Notes: a model not told the origin generated them from the letters alone. A stretch of DNA of 64,000 nucleotides from Proteocatella sp041738345 (GCA_041738345.1 JBGSPX010000009.1:35360-99359), one strand, 5' to 3'. Shown: positions 45,559-54,677, counted from the stretch's first letter. A program made the numbers and translations.

Positions 45559-45578
45559 AAGTAAAATAATATTTATTA

Positions 45579-45607
45579 TTGAAATATTAAGTGCAATATA
45601 TTATAAT
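45579..45607 (+). promoter_or_regulatory. promoter of purR
   Basis: TTGAAA at 45579-45584, 17-base spacer, perfect TATAAT at 45602-45607, about 40 bases before the gene. Confidence 0.65.
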
Positions 45608-45648
45608 AATATACGGATAAATACGAATTTTAAATGGAAGGGTATGCG

Positions 45649-46461
45649 ATGAAGTTAAGAAAAAGTGAAAGAATAGGGGCAATTGTAAAAATTCTTTCGG
45701 ATAATCCGAATAAAATTTTTACACTTGGGTATTTTACAGAAAAATTTGATACAGCAAAGTCTACATTGAGTGAAGATATATCAGTAGTAAAGAATGTTTT
45801 TGAAAAACTTGAGCTTGGAAAAGTGATAACTATATCAGGGGCATCAGGGGGTATAAAATTTATTCCACTGTATACAAAAAGACAAGCTATTGCAATTATA
45901 GAAGAGATTTGTAAGAAAATAGATAATCCTGACAGAAAACTCGTTGGAGGTTTTTTGTATATGAATGATCTTATTTCAAGTCCAGATATAGCAAAAAGTG
46001 TAGGTGAAATTTTTGCAAGTGTTATAGATTACAGTGAAGCGGACTATGTAGTGACAATAGAAGCTAAAGGGATTCCAATCGCGATGATGACAGCTAAAGC
46101 AATGAATCTGCCTTTAATAATAGTAAGGAAAAATGCTAGGATAACAGAAGGACCATCGTTAGCGATAAACTATCTTTCGAGTACCGATGGCAAAATTCAG
46201 AGCATGAATCTTCCTAGGAGAGCTATAAAACAAGGCGCAAAAGTTATACTCGTGGATGACTTTATGAGAGCTGGCGGAACGTTAAAAGGGATGGAAGATC
46301 TTATGAAAGAATTTGATGCAAAAGTTCTTGATAGAGCAGTTTTTATAGAACTTGAGTGTAACAAGAACGCATCTTCTTATTTCTCACTTATGACTTTAAA
46401 AGATAGTAAAGATGATATTGAGATTGGAATGAGTCAAAACTTTGTAGAAAGATTTAAATAG
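45649..46461 (+). CDS. purR: pur operon repressor PurR
   Basis: A 270-residue regulator of Gram-positive purine genes. The N-terminal winged helix (RKSERIGAIVKILSDNPNKIF) is joined to a phosphoribosyltransferase-like domain with the PRPP-binding loop VILVDDFMRAGGTLKG (near residue 205). The homologue in Bacillus binds PRPP to lose DNA affinity. An in-frame ATG at 45634 lies directly before the GGAAGGG site, so the ATG at 45649 is chosen. spoVG follows, as in other Firmicutes. Confidence 0.94.
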   Translation: MKLRKSERIGAIVKILSDNPNKIFTLGYFTEKFDTAKSTLSEDISVVKNVFEKLELGKVITISGASGGIKFIPLYTKRQAIAIIEEICKKIDNPDRKLVGGFLYMNDLISSPDIAKSVGEIFASVIDYSEADYVVTIEAKGIPIAMMTAKAMNLPLIIVRKNARITEGPSLAINYLSSTDGKIQSMNLPRRAIKQGAKVILVDDFMRAGGTLKGMEDLMKEFDAKVLDRAVFIELECNKNASSYFSLMTLKDSKDDIEIGMSQNFVERFK

Positions 46462-46556
46462 ACAATCAAAAAATCGTTTTCTGCAATGCTTACAGATTAT
46501 AAAAAAATATTCAGAAAATTACTTTATTTTTCTTGCATATGTAGAGATTTTATAGT

Positions 46557-46577
46557 AAACTAATGATAATCAGTTTT
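46557..46577. promoter_or_regulatory. conserved AT-rich motif shared by purR and spoVG upstream regions (copy 2)
   Basis: A second copy of the CTAATRATAATCARTTTT core, 35 bases upstream of the spoVG start. The spacing to the start codon differs from copy 1, which argues for a protein-binding site or a conserved untranslated element rather than a shared promoter. Confidence 0.4.
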
Positions 46578-46611
46578 GGTAAAACTATAAATACATAGCA
46601 AAAGGAGAGTA

Positions 46612-46923
46612 ATGACTATGCAAATTACAGATGTTAGAGTAAGAAAGTTATCAGAAGAAGGTAAAATGAGGGGTATTGTTTCAGTAACTTTCGATAATGC
46701 ATTTGTTGTTCACGACATCAAAATTATTGAGGGGCAAAATGGTTTATTTATCGCTATGCCAAGCAGAAAAGTTTCTGAGGGGGAATTCAGAGACATTGCA
46801 CACCCTATAAATGCTGATATGCGATTTGAACTACAGAATGAAATAATAAAAGCTTATGAAGAAGCAAAATCTAAAATAGGTGAAGTTGAGTTTGAAGAAG
46901 AAGTTCAAGAATCAATGGAATAA
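46612..46923 (+). CDS. spoVG: septation/sporulation regulator SpoVG
   Basis: A 103-residue small nucleic-acid-binding protein. MQITDVRVRKL, MRGIVSVTFDNAFVVHDIKI and the AMPSRKVSEGEFRDIAHPI block are diagnostic. ATGs at 46612 and 46618 are both in frame; the AGGAG site (46603-46607) is four and ten bases away, respectively. Homologues start at the second, so the protein may be two residues shorter. It follows purR by 150 bases and ends at its own terminator. Confidence 0.95.
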   Translation: MTMQITDVRVRKLSEEGKMRGIVSVTFDNAFVVHDIKIIEGQNGLFIAMPSRKVSEGEFRDIAHPINADMRFELQNEIIKAYEEAKSKIGEVEFEEEVQESME

Positions 46924-46945
46924 TAATATTAAATTTTTTAGATAG

Positions 46946-46981
46946 CTGTTTGGTTGGATTACAACTAGACAGTTTTTTTTT
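46946..46981 (+). terminator. rho-independent terminator after spoVG
   Basis: An 11-bp stem CTGTTTGGTTG / CAACTAGACAG with two G-U wobbles, followed by nine Ts at 46973-46981. Confidence 0.85.
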
Positions 46982-46986
46982 ATTAA

Positions 46987-47010
46987 AAATTTACAAATTT
47001 ACAAATTTAC
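46987..47010. repeat. three perfect tandem copies of AAATTTAC
   Basis: Positions 46987-47010 are three head-to-tail AAATTTAC octamers, followed by a degenerate AATACAATTAC. They lie between the spoVG terminator and the amidase promoter. Confidence 0.8.
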
Positions 47011-47036
47011 AATACAATTACAAAAAGTTATAATCA

Positions 47037-47065
47037 TTGAAAATAGACTCATTTAGTGTTATTCT
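47037..47065 (+). promoter_or_regulatory. promoter of the amidase gene
   Basis: TTGAAA at 47037-47042, 17-base spacer, TATTCT at 47060-47065, about 23 bases before the start codon's upstream site. Confidence 0.55.
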
Positions 47066-47088
47066 ATATATTGATGAGGAGGCAATTT

Positions 47089-48123
47089 ATGAATAGAATA
47101 AACGTATTAAAAAGAGTAATGGGAATTACAGTAGCAATTACTATGACTATAGGAACGGGGTTTTCTTATGCTGATAGTACTGGGTATATTGATAATAAGG
47201 TGTATCAGGGGTTAAATACGGTGCTTGAAGGAAAAAATCAGACTCAGCCGGTAGATACGGTGCAAAAATCGGATTTCAAGAGCAATATAAAATATACGAA
47301 AGATAGAAAAAGAGCCACAATTATAGTTAAGCTTCCGAGTTTAGAAAATGTAAAGCTTGATATCAAAGATTCAAAGATAAGTATTGATATACCAACTAAA
47401 CTTGGTTCATATGAAGCATTTACACAGGATATAAGTGATAGACTTATAAGCAATTATGAATTTTTTACTCAAGATGAAAATTATAAATTTGATATAAACT
47501 TAAAAACAAATGTAAAGGCAGAATATACAATGAATGAAGCCTTGGGCGAAATCAGTATAAATTTGGATAAGGGAGCATATTCATCTCCAAAAGTAGTTAT
47601 AGATGCGGGCCATGGGGGAAATGACCCTGGTGCAAATATAAAGTCAGTTGGCGTAAATGAAAAGACACTTAATCTTCAAGTAGCAAATATACTTAGAGAC
47701 AAACTGACTGCAGCAGGCTATGAAGTTATTATGAATAGAGATACCGATTATTTTGTACCACTAAAAGATAGATATACTAATGCTAATGAACTTGATGCAG
47801 ATTTATTTGTTAGTATCCATCATAATTCTGCAGCGAATGCAGCGATTAATGGAATTGAAACACTTCATCACAGCTCAAGAGACAATAAAGAAATAGCCGT
47901 ATATATTCAAGATGAACTTATTAAAAATACTGGAGCAGGAAATAGAGGCACCAAAGTTAGAACGGACTTAGCTGTGTTAAATGGAACTAAAATGCCAGCG
48001 GTTCTTGTAGAGTTAGGATTTATGACAAACTCAAATGAACTTTCAAAACTTAGAGACTCTAACTATCAGAATACACTTGCAGATTCAATGCTTGTAGGTA
48101 TAAATAAATATTTTGGAAGATAG
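47089..48123 (+). CDS. N-acetylmuramoyl-L-alanine amidase with AMIN-like N-terminal part
   Basis: A 344-residue exported cell-wall hydrolase. A signal peptide (RVMGITVAITMTIGTGFSYA) is followed by an AMIN-like beta domain (about 55-160), then the Amidase_3 catalytic domain with VVIDAGHGGNDPGA, the glutamate in VGVNEKTLNLQVA, SIHHNSA, and VELGFMTNSNE. All zinc ligands and the catalytic glutamate are visible. It cleaves the bond between muramic acid and L-alanine. The ATG at 47089 lies behind GATGAGGAGGC; an upstream in-frame start lacks a site. Confidence 0.93.
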   Translation: MNRINVLKRVMGITVAITMTIGTGFSYADSTGYIDNKVYQGLNTVLEGKNQTQPVDTVQKSDFKSNIKYTKDRKRATIIVKLPSLENVKLDIKDSKISIDIPTKLGSYEAFTQDISDRLISNYEFFTQDENYKFDINLKTNVKAEYTMNEALGEISINLDKGAYSSPKVVIDAGHGGNDPGANIKSVGVNEKTLNLQVANILRDKLTAAGYEVIMNRDTDYFVPLKDRYTNANELDADLFVSIHHNSAANAAINGIETLHHSSRDNKEIAVYIQDELIKNTGAGNRGTKVRTDLAVLNGTKMPAVLVELGFMTNSNELSKLRDSNYQNTLADSMLVGINKYFGR

Positions 48124-48142
48124 GCTATATAAAGGAGAAAAT

Positions 48143-49543
48143 GTGGAAAATACTAAAGAAACATTGAGAAATATAAAATTCACCAAAGATTATACAAAAC
48201 ACGCAGAAGGTTCTGTTTTAGTTGAATTTGGAGATACAAAAGTGATATGTACAGCTTCGTTTGAAGATAAAGTCCCTCCGTTTTTGAAAAATACTGGAAC
48301 TGGATGGATAAGTGCAGAATATTCTATGCTACCTAGAGCTACACATCAAAGAAAACTTAGAGAATCCACAAGAGGTAAGGTTGATGGAAGAACACATGAG
48401 ATTCAAAGACTTATCGGAAGGTCTTTAAGATCGGTTATAGACTTGAAAAAATTAGGAGAAAAAACTATTTGGATAGATTGTGACGTTATACAGGCCGATG
48501 GAGGAACTAGAACTGCATCTATAAGTGGAGCATTTGTAGCGCTTGCGATAGCGTGCGATAAACTTCATAAAAATAAACAGATTAAAAAATTTCCAATTAA
48601 TGAATTTGTAAGTGCAGTGAGTGTAGGGGTTGTAGAAAATGAATATATATTAGATTTGTGCTTTAAAGAAGATTCAAATGCACATGTAGATATGAACGTA
48701 GTAATGACGGGAAGTAGTGAATTTATAGAAATTCAAGCTACTGGAGAAGAAAAACCGTTTAATAGAGTTCAGTTTGATAATCTGCTGAAACTCGCGGAAA
48801 AAGGCTGTAAAGAAATAATAAAGCTTCAAAAAGAAATTTTAGGGGAAGAACTTATAAATAAAATATTAGGCTTAGAAAATCAGCCTAAACCTAAAAAAGA
48901 AAAAATAAAACATGATAATACACCATACATGAATGATGGAAAACTAGAATTTGTTATAGCCTCTTCAAATAAACATAAGATAAAAGAAATAAATGCTATA
49001 TTAGCTCAACATAATATAAACTTACTTTCACTAGATGATGTAGGGCTTGCAGGAATTGAGATAGAAGAGACTGGAAGTACATTTGAAGAAAATGCATTTA
49101 TAAAAGCAAGAGAAGTAATGAAACTTACTGGAAAGATTGCACTTGCTGATGATTCAGGACTGATGGTAGATGCGTTAAATGGAGCGCCAGGGGTTTATTC
49201 AGCGAGATATTCAGGCGTAGGAGCAACTGATAAAACCAATAATGAACTTTTAAAGAAAAATATGAGTAATATTAATTGGAATGATAGAAAAGCTAAATTT
49301 GTAAGTGTAATAGCGCTAGTTTTTCCAGATGGAAGAGAAGGCCTTTATAAAGGAATTTGTGAAGGTTTGATAGGTTTTGAAGAAGTTGGTGAAAATGGCT
49401 TTGGATATGATCCATTATTCATTCCAGATACAGAAACTGAAAAAACTTATGCACAGCTTACTGATGATGAAAAAAATAAAATTAGCCATAGAGCAAGGGC
49501 ATTAAAGATTATGAGCAAAAAACTAGAGGATATACTATACTAA
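48143..49543 (+). CDS. RNase PH - XTP/dITP diphosphatase (Rph-RdgB) fusion
   Basis: A single 466-residue frame encodes two enzymes. Residues about 1-240 are RNase PH, a 3'-5' phosphorolytic tRNA-trimming exonuclease (SAEYSMLPRATHQRKLRES, GRTHEIQRLIGRSLR, DCDVIQADGGTRTASI). After a lysine-rich linker (about 250-275), residues about 275-466 are a Ham1/RdgB pyrophosphatase (FVIASSNKHKIKEI, ALADDSGLMVDALNGAPGVYSARY, GFGYDPLF, SHRARAL) that removes inosine and xanthosine triphosphates. The start is GTG 48143, behind AAAGGAG. Both halves look complete. Confidence 0.92.
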   Translation: MENTKETLRNIKFTKDYTKHAEGSVLVEFGDTKVICTASFEDKVPPFLKNTGTGWISAEYSMLPRATHQRKLRESTRGKVDGRTHEIQRLIGRSLRSVIDLKKLGEKTIWIDCDVIQADGGTRTASISGAFVALAIACDKLHKNKQIKKFPINEFVSAVSVGVVENEYILDLCFKEDSNAHVDMNVVMTGSSEFIEIQATGEEKPFNRVQFDNLLKLAEKGCKEIIKLQKEILGEELINKILGLENQPKPKKEKIKHDNTPYMNDGKLEFVIASSNKHKIKEINAILAQHNINLLSLDDVGLAGIEIEETGSTFEENAFIKAREVMKLTGKIALADDSGLMVDALNGAPGVYSARYSGVGATDKTNNELLKKNMSNINWNDRKAKFVSVIALVFPDGREGLYKGICEGLIGFEEVGENGFGYDPLFIPDTETEKTYAQLTDDEKNKISHRARALKIMSKKLEDILY

Positions 49544-49564
49544 ATATTTTTAAGGATGATATCT

Positions 49565-50209
49565 ATGAAAAGAAAAATTTTGACTATTCTAATTTGTACA
49601 AGCTATATTTTTTCATCTATGACAGTTATTTCTTACGCAGAAAATAAAATAGATAAAACTTTTAAAAATTTAGACAGTTTTGTTTCCACGTTAGATCAGA
49701 CATATAAAGGGGTTGTAAATAATGAACTTGTAGATGTTGCAAAAAACAGCGCTATTGTAAGATTTGCAATGGAAGAACTAGGAAAACCTTACGTTTATGG
49801 AGGGAATGGACCTGAGGTATTTGATTGTTCAGGACTTACAAAATATGTTTTTTCTAAAGCCGGAATCTCAATACCAAGAGTTTCTTATGAACAGGGAAAT
49901 TCTGGAAGAGAGGTAGCCAAAGAAAAAATGCTTCCTGGAGATTTGGTGTTTTTTGATACACGAAATAGTAGTGATTTTAGCAATATAAAGGTGAATACAG
50001 AAGATTTAATTCCACTATTTGAACTGACACCGCTTCCATCAAATAACCAAGAGGTTTTTGTTCCTCAAAAAGTTACTCATGTGGGGATATATATAGCTGA
50101 TGGGAAATTTATTCATGCCTCATCAGGCAGTGAAATGCAGGTAGTAATTGCAGATTTAAATAATAAATATTTTAGTCAAAGATTTCTTTTTGCAAAAAGA
50201 TATGTATAG
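49565..50209 (+). CDS. exported NlpC/P60 family peptidase
   Basis: A 214-residue secreted cell-wall peptidase with an N-terminal signal sequence (MKRKILTILICTSYIFSSMTVIS). The NlpC/P60 domain has the catalytic cysteine in FDCSGLTKYVF, the LPGDLVFFDTRN loop and the histidine in VTHVGIYIADG. It cuts D-glutamyl-meso-diaminopimelate or similar peptide bonds. The ATG at 49565 lies after AAGGATG; the ATG at 49556 is part of that site. It stands 21 bases after the fusion gene, likely on the same transcript. Confidence 0.88.
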   Translation: MKRKILTILICTSYIFSSMTVISYAENKIDKTFKNLDSFVSTLDQTYKGVVNNELVDVAKNSAIVRFAMEELGKPYVYGGNGPEVFDCSGLTKYVFSKAGISIPRVSYEQGNSGREVAKEKMLPGDLVFFDTRNSSDFSNIKVNTEDLIPLFELTPLPSNNQEVFVPQKVTHVGIYIADGKFIHASSGSEMQVVIADLNNKYFSQRFLFAKRYV

Positions 50210-50230
50210 TAATAATAGAAAGGCAGATTA

Positions 50231-52027
50231 ATGAATATACTTCTAACTACATTAAATTCTAAATTTATACACTCGAATTTGGCAATAAAATATCTAAATG
50301 CAATGATTAAAGATATTGCAGATGTAAAAGTCAAAGAGTTTACAATAAATGAGGATATAGAAGAAATATTATCGGAAATAACAAAAGGAGGCTACGATTT
50401 TGTAGCCTTTTCGTGTTATATATGGAATATAGAAAAAACACTTAAGATTGCAGAAAATCTTAAGCTTGTGAATCCTAACCTCAAAATAATGTTTGGAGGT
50501 CCAGAAGTAAGCTTTAATTCAAATGAACTTTTGAATAGCTATAGCTTTTTAGACTACATTATTGCAGGCGAAGGCGAAGAAGCTGTAAAAGCTTTGGTAG
50601 AAACGTTAGCTAATGGTGATGAAAAGGCTTTAAATGTAATTTCAAATCTGTACTTTAGAGGGAAGCAAACCTCTTTGCTTGATAATGATAGCGTTAAAAT
50701 GATAGTTACAGATTTAGCTATAATTCCACCGATATATTTAGATACTAAAAAAGAGGAGATTCAAAATAAGATAGTCTATTATGAAACCTCAAGAGGATGT
50801 ACCTTTAATTGTGCGTATTGTCTTTCGGCTGCTACGAGAGGCGTTAGATTTTTTGAAATAAGTAGAGTTAAATCAGAATTGAAACATTTAGTTTCACTTG
50901 GCGCGAAGCAGATTAAATTTGTAGATAGAACCTTTAATTCAGATGAATCAAAAGCGATAGAAATGATTGAATATTTGATTTCAATTGATGATGGAAATAT
51001 AAATTTTCATTTTGAAATCACTGCATATTTACTTCAAAAACCAGTTTTAGAACTTGTAAAATCAGCTAGACGAGGTCTTTTTCAATTTGAGATTGGAGTT
51101 CAGTCAACAAATCCAGAAACATTAAAAGCAGTAAATCGAGCAGATAAATTTAAAGAACTAAGTGAAAATGTACTTGAGATAAAGAGTTACAAAAATATAC
51201 ATCAGCATTTAGACCTGATAGCAGGGCTTCCATATGAAGATATAACTAGGTTTAAACAATCTTTTAATGATGTATTTGACCTAAAACCAGAAGCGCTTCA
51301 ACTTGGTTTTCTGAAAATATTAAAAGGCAGTCCTATAGAAAAAAAGGTTGCTGAGCATGGCTATGTGTATAGAAGTTATGCCCCATATGAGGTGCTTTAC
51401 AATTCTTATATAACATATAAAGAAATGATGGAACTTAAAGAAGTTGAGCATATACTAGATCGGTTTTATAATACGGGAAGATTTAAGTACAGTATAGAAT
51501 ATTTATATAATACGGCCTACAAATCAAATGGTTATGAGCTTTTTGAAAACTTAAAAAATATAATTGCTCAAAATTCGATAGATATTGTAAAAAAAGAAGA
51601 AGAATTTAAAGCGGCAAAATTACTTGGTGAAAAACTTCAAAGTATGGAAAACTTTAATTTTAAATTTTTTATAGAACTTTTAAAGTTAGATTATATAAAT
51701 ATGGGAAGAAATCCTAATGTGCCAGCATTTTTATCTGGGGAAGTGGAGCAATATCAAGACGGAAGGTTAAAAGAATTTATATTTGAGCTTACAAGAGATG
51801 AGAATTGCTTAAGCGAACTTGGATTTAATCGTGAAGTCCACTATAAAGAAGCGTTTAAAAAAATTAGTTGGACATTATTTAAATATGATATAATAGAATA
51901 TATATTTTCAGGTAGAAATGAAATTCCTAAAACTACCGAAAATATAAATTTAATTGTAATAAATTATGATTCAAAAAGAAATCATAATGGAGATTTTAAT
52001 ATGATAAGGAGAAATTATGAGATCTAA
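50231..52027 (+). CDS. B12-binding-domain radical SAM protein (DUF4080 type)
   Basis: A 598-residue radical SAM enzyme. The N-terminal cobalamin-binding-like Rossmann part (MNILLTTLNSKFIHSNLAIKYL, then KIMFGGPEVSF) is followed by the SAM cluster CTFNCAYC near residue 197, LGAKQIKFVDRTFN, and IGVQSTNPETL. The C-terminal third (about 430-590) is the DUF4080 region. The substrate is unknown. It overlaps the next gene by 11 bases, so the two are tightly coupled. Confidence 0.82.
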   Translation: MNILLTTLNSKFIHSNLAIKYLNAMIKDIADVKVKEFTINEDIEEILSEITKGGYDFVAFSCYIWNIEKTLKIAENLKLVNPNLKIMFGGPEVSFNSNELLNSYSFLDYIIAGEGEEAVKALVETLANGDEKALNVISNLYFRGKQTSLLDNDSVKMIVTDLAIIPPIYLDTKKEEIQNKIVYYETSRGCTFNCAYCLSAATRGVRFFEISRVKSELKHLVSLGAKQIKFVDRTFNSDESKAIEMIEYLISIDDGNINFHFEITAYLLQKPVLELVKSARRGLFQFEIGVQSTNPETLKAVNRADKFKELSENVLEIKSYKNIHQHLDLIAGLPYEDITRFKQSFNDVFDLKPEALQLGFLKILKGSPIEKKVAEHGYVYRSYAPYEVLYNSYITYKEMMELKEVEHILDRFYNTGRFKYSIEYLYNTAYKSNGYELFENLKNIIAQNSIDIVKKEEEFKAAKLLGEKLQSMENFNFKFFIELLKLDYINMGRNPNVPAFLSGEVEQYQDGRLKEFIFELTRDENCLSELGFNREVHYKEAFKKISWTLFKYDIIEYIFSGRNEIPKTTENINLIVINYDSKRNHNGDFNMIRRNYEI

Positions 52028-53150
52028 TTTGGACGATTTTTTTTCGCCATTAACAGATAAATTGGTTTTTATAGAATTAGAAGATGAGCGTATTTTAAGT
52101 AAATTTGGAGATGTAAAACATGATTTTATGGTTCCTATATTTTCAAAAGACATAGTTACTCTTGCTCAAAGTGATGATTCAGGAATAAAAACTATGCAGA
52201 TTGTAGAGGCTATCTTATTTCTAATAGGCATAGACTCTAAGTTTAAATACAATGACAAATATATTTATTTTTTAGAAAATAATGTAGAAAAACCAGAAAT
52301 ACTAAGTTCGTATATAGCAAAAAATAAATATGAAAACAATAATTATAAAGAAGCGCTTGTGTATTTAAGAGCAGCGATGCTTTTAGATGATAAAAATATA
52401 GGAATTATATATAATTATGCTCATATTTGTAAGGAATATATGGTTAAGTCAAGCGAACTTGATATAAAACAGATGCTTATGAGAGAATCGCAAGAATTTT
52501 TTGAAACGGTTTTAGACATAGATTACGAAAACTTTTTAGCTAATTATCAACTAGCATATTTTAAAATAAGCCAAGGTGAAACGCAAGACGCACTTAAGCA
52601 TCTTCAAATAGTAGTTAATAATCCAATAGATAAAGAAATAGCACAGGAGGCACAAGAACTTATTATGAAACTTAATTTTGAAAGTAAAATAGAGCAGGTA
52701 GAAGCTTTAATTGATGAATTAAAGTTAGAAGAGGCACTGGACATAATAGAAGAAATTCCAGACATAAAAGAAGATAAAAATCTTAATTTTAGACTTAATT
52801 ATGCAAAAGGATTTTGTCTAAAAGCTTTTTCGGAATTTGAAGAAGCTATAGAAGCTTACGAAAAAGCACTTATTATAAACAATATGGATACGCTTTTATT
52901 ATGTGAACTTGGAATATGTTATGCATATATAGGTGAGTTTGAGCAGTCGCTAGAATTTTACAAATCAGCGCTTGATATAGAGCCTGATAGTGTGGAGATT
53001 ATGAGTAATATAGCTATAATTTATTTAAATATGAGAGATATTGAAAATGCTAAACTGTATGTTAAGAAAGCTATGGATATAAATCCGCTTGATGAAATTA
53101 TTGATGCTACTGTAACTGAGATAAGAAAAATGGAAGAAAGCTTGAAGTAA
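52017..53150 (+). CDS. tetratricopeptide-repeat protein
   Basis: A 377-residue soluble protein. Several TPR-like repeats are visible in the second half, such as SEFEEAIEAYEKALIIN, ELGICYAYIGEFEQSLEFYKSALDI and NIAIIYLNMRDIENAKLYVKKAM. An earlier repeat is YKEALVYLRAAMLLDD. The N-terminal 90 residues are not TPR and not recognised. The overlap with the radical SAM gene suggests a partner role, but that is inference. The start ATG lies behind AAGGAG inside the preceding gene. Confidence 0.8.
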   Translation: MRSNLDDFFSPLTDKLVFIELEDERILSKFGDVKHDFMVPIFSKDIVTLAQSDDSGIKTMQIVEAILFLIGIDSKFKYNDKYIYFLENNVEKPEILSSYIAKNKYENNNYKEALVYLRAAMLLDDKNIGIIYNYAHICKEYMVKSSELDIKQMLMRESQEFFETVLDIDYENFLANYQLAYFKISQGETQDALKHLQIVVNNPIDKEIAQEAQELIMKLNFESKIEQVEALIDELKLEEALDIIEEIPDIKEDKNLNFRLNYAKGFCLKAFSEFEEAIEAYEKALIINNMDTLLLCELGICYAYIGEFEQSLEFYKSALDIEPDSVEIMSNIAIIYLNMRDIENAKLYVKKAMDINPLDEIIDATVTEIRKMEESLK

Positions 53151-53160
53151 GGAGAAGAAC

Positions 53161-53595
53161 ATGAAAGAATGTGGTGTTGTTTTAGAAGTTATGGACCATA
53201 AGGCAGTAGTTAATATAAAGCGAAAATCAGCTTGCGGGCACTGTAAGGCATGTGAAATGGGAAAAAGTGATGCAAAAGAGATCAATGTAGTTGCAAAAAA
53301 TGAGGTTGGGGCAGAGGTCAATGATAATGTAAACATTATTATGGAAACGCCTGATGTTCTTAAAGCTGCGATTATAGTTTATCTTATTCCATTAATGGCA
53401 TTAGTAGTAGGCGTAGGACTAGGGACAGTTTTAGCTAAAAACATGAACTTGCCAGCAGATTGGTCAGGAATGATAATGGGTCTTTTATTTATGTCAGTAT
53501 CATATATATATGTGAAAAAGCAAGATAAAAAACTTGCAGCTACTAAAAAATATGAACCGATTATAACGGAAGTGTTAGGCAAGAATATTATATAG
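53161..53595 (+). CDS. RseC/MucC-type SoxR-reducing family membrane protein
   Basis: A 144-residue protein with the family pattern: an N-terminal cytoplasmic part with four cysteines (the CGHCKAC cluster, consistent with Fe-S or disulfide chemistry), then two membrane helices (AAIIVYLIPLMALVVGVGLG and MIMGLLFMSVSYIYVKK). RseC relatives are linked to SoxR reduction with Rnf-type electron transport, but clostridial copies are not well characterised. It begins 10 bases after the TPR gene and ends 29 bases before recA. Confidence 0.83.
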   Translation: MKECGVVLEVMDHKAVVNIKRKSACGHCKACEMGKSDAKEINVVAKNEVGAEVNDNVNIIMETPDVLKAAIIVYLIPLMALVVGVGLGTVLAKNMNLPADWSGMIMGLLFMSVSYIYVKKQDKKLAATKKYEPIITEVLGKNII

Positions 53596-53624
53596 TAAAA
53601 AATTCAAATACAGTAGGAGGATAT

Positions 53625-54677
53625 ATGTTAGAAGAAAAAAGAAAAGCCATAGAAACTACGATGGCGAAAATAGAAAAAGAGTTTGGTAAGGGTTCTGTAA
53701 TGATGCTCGGAGAAAATGCTAAAATGAACCTAGAGGTAGTATCAAGTGGATCATTAGGACTGGATTTAGCACTTGGCATTGGTGGATATCCAAAAGGAAG
53801 AATTATAGAAATTTATGGACCAGAATCATCAGGAAAAACAACAGTAGCACTTCATGCGGTAGCAGAGGCTCAAAGAGCAGGTGGTGTAGCTGCGTTTATA
53901 GATGCAGAGCATGCACTTGACCCAGCATATGCAAAAGCATTAGGCGTAGATATAGAGAATCTTATAATATCTCAGCCTGATACAGGAGAACAAGCTCTTG
54001 AAATAACAGATACACTTGTAAGTAGTGGGATTGTAGATATAATTGTAGTGGATTCTGTGGCGGCACTTGTGCCTAAGGCTGAAATAGAAGGCGAAATGGG
54101 AGATTCACATATGGGTCTACAGGCTAGACTTATGTCTCAAGCGCTTAGAAAGCTTACAAGCTCTATAAATAAATCCAAAACTATTACTATATTTATAAAT
54201 CAGCTTAGAGAAAAAATTGGAGTTATGTTCGGTAATCCAGAAACTACAACTGGAGGGCGTGCGCTTAAGTTTTATGCTTCTGTAAGAATGGACGTTAGAA
54301 AAATTGATACAATAAAACAGGGAGATACACTTGTTGGAAATAGAACCAGAGTTAAAATTGTGAAAAATAAAGTAGCGCCTCCATTTAAACAATGTGAGTT
54401 TGATATAACTTATGGACAGGGTATTTCAAAAGTAGGAGAGATAGTTGATTTAGCTACAAATATAGATGTAATAAAAAAATCAGGTTCTTGGTATTCTTAT
54501 AATGACAGCAAACTTGGACAAGGAAGAGAAAATGTAAAGACATATCTTCTTGAAAATAAGTCTCTTATGGAAGAAATAGAACAAAAAGTAAGAGCGTTCT
54601 ATAATCAAAGCAATGAATTAGAGTTTGCAGCACATGAAGCGGTTGTAGAAGCAGATGAAACGCCAATTGAAGAATAG
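53625..54677 (+). CDS. recA: recombinase RecA
   Basis: The 350-residue strand-exchange protein. It has IEKEFGKGSVMMLGE, Walker A GPESSGKTT (near residue 66), QPDTGEQALEI, VVDSVAALVPKAEIEGEMGD, and INQLREKIGVMFGNPETTTGG with loop L2, and a C-terminal tail. It is full length, with a strong AGGAGG site. The 29-base gap from the previous gene leaves no room for an SOS-box promoter, so it is probably expressed from upstream. A strong terminator follows. Confidence 0.97.
   Translation: MLEEKRKAIETTMAKIEKEFGKGSVMMLGENAKMNLEVVSSGSLGLDLALGIGGYPKGRIIEIYGPESSGKTTVALHAVAEAQRAGGVAAFIDAEHALDPAYAKALGVDIENLIISQPDTGEQALEITDTLVSSGIVDIIVVDSVAALVPKAEIEGEMGDSHMGLQARLMSQALRKLTSSINKSKTITIFINQLREKIGVMFGNPETTTGGRALKFYASVRMDVRKIDTIKQGDTLVGNRTRVKIVKNKVAPPFKQCEFDITYGQGISKVGEIVDLATNIDVIKKSGSWYSYNDSKLGQGRENVKTYLLENKSLMEEIEQKVRAFYNQSNELEFAAHEAVVEADETPIEE

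Noticed and set aside
46987..47010. Tandem AAATTTAC copies as a CRISPR array or regulatory iteron
   Set aside because: The repeats are 8 bases with no spacers, AT-rich, and too short for CRISPR. Slippage is the simplest explanation.
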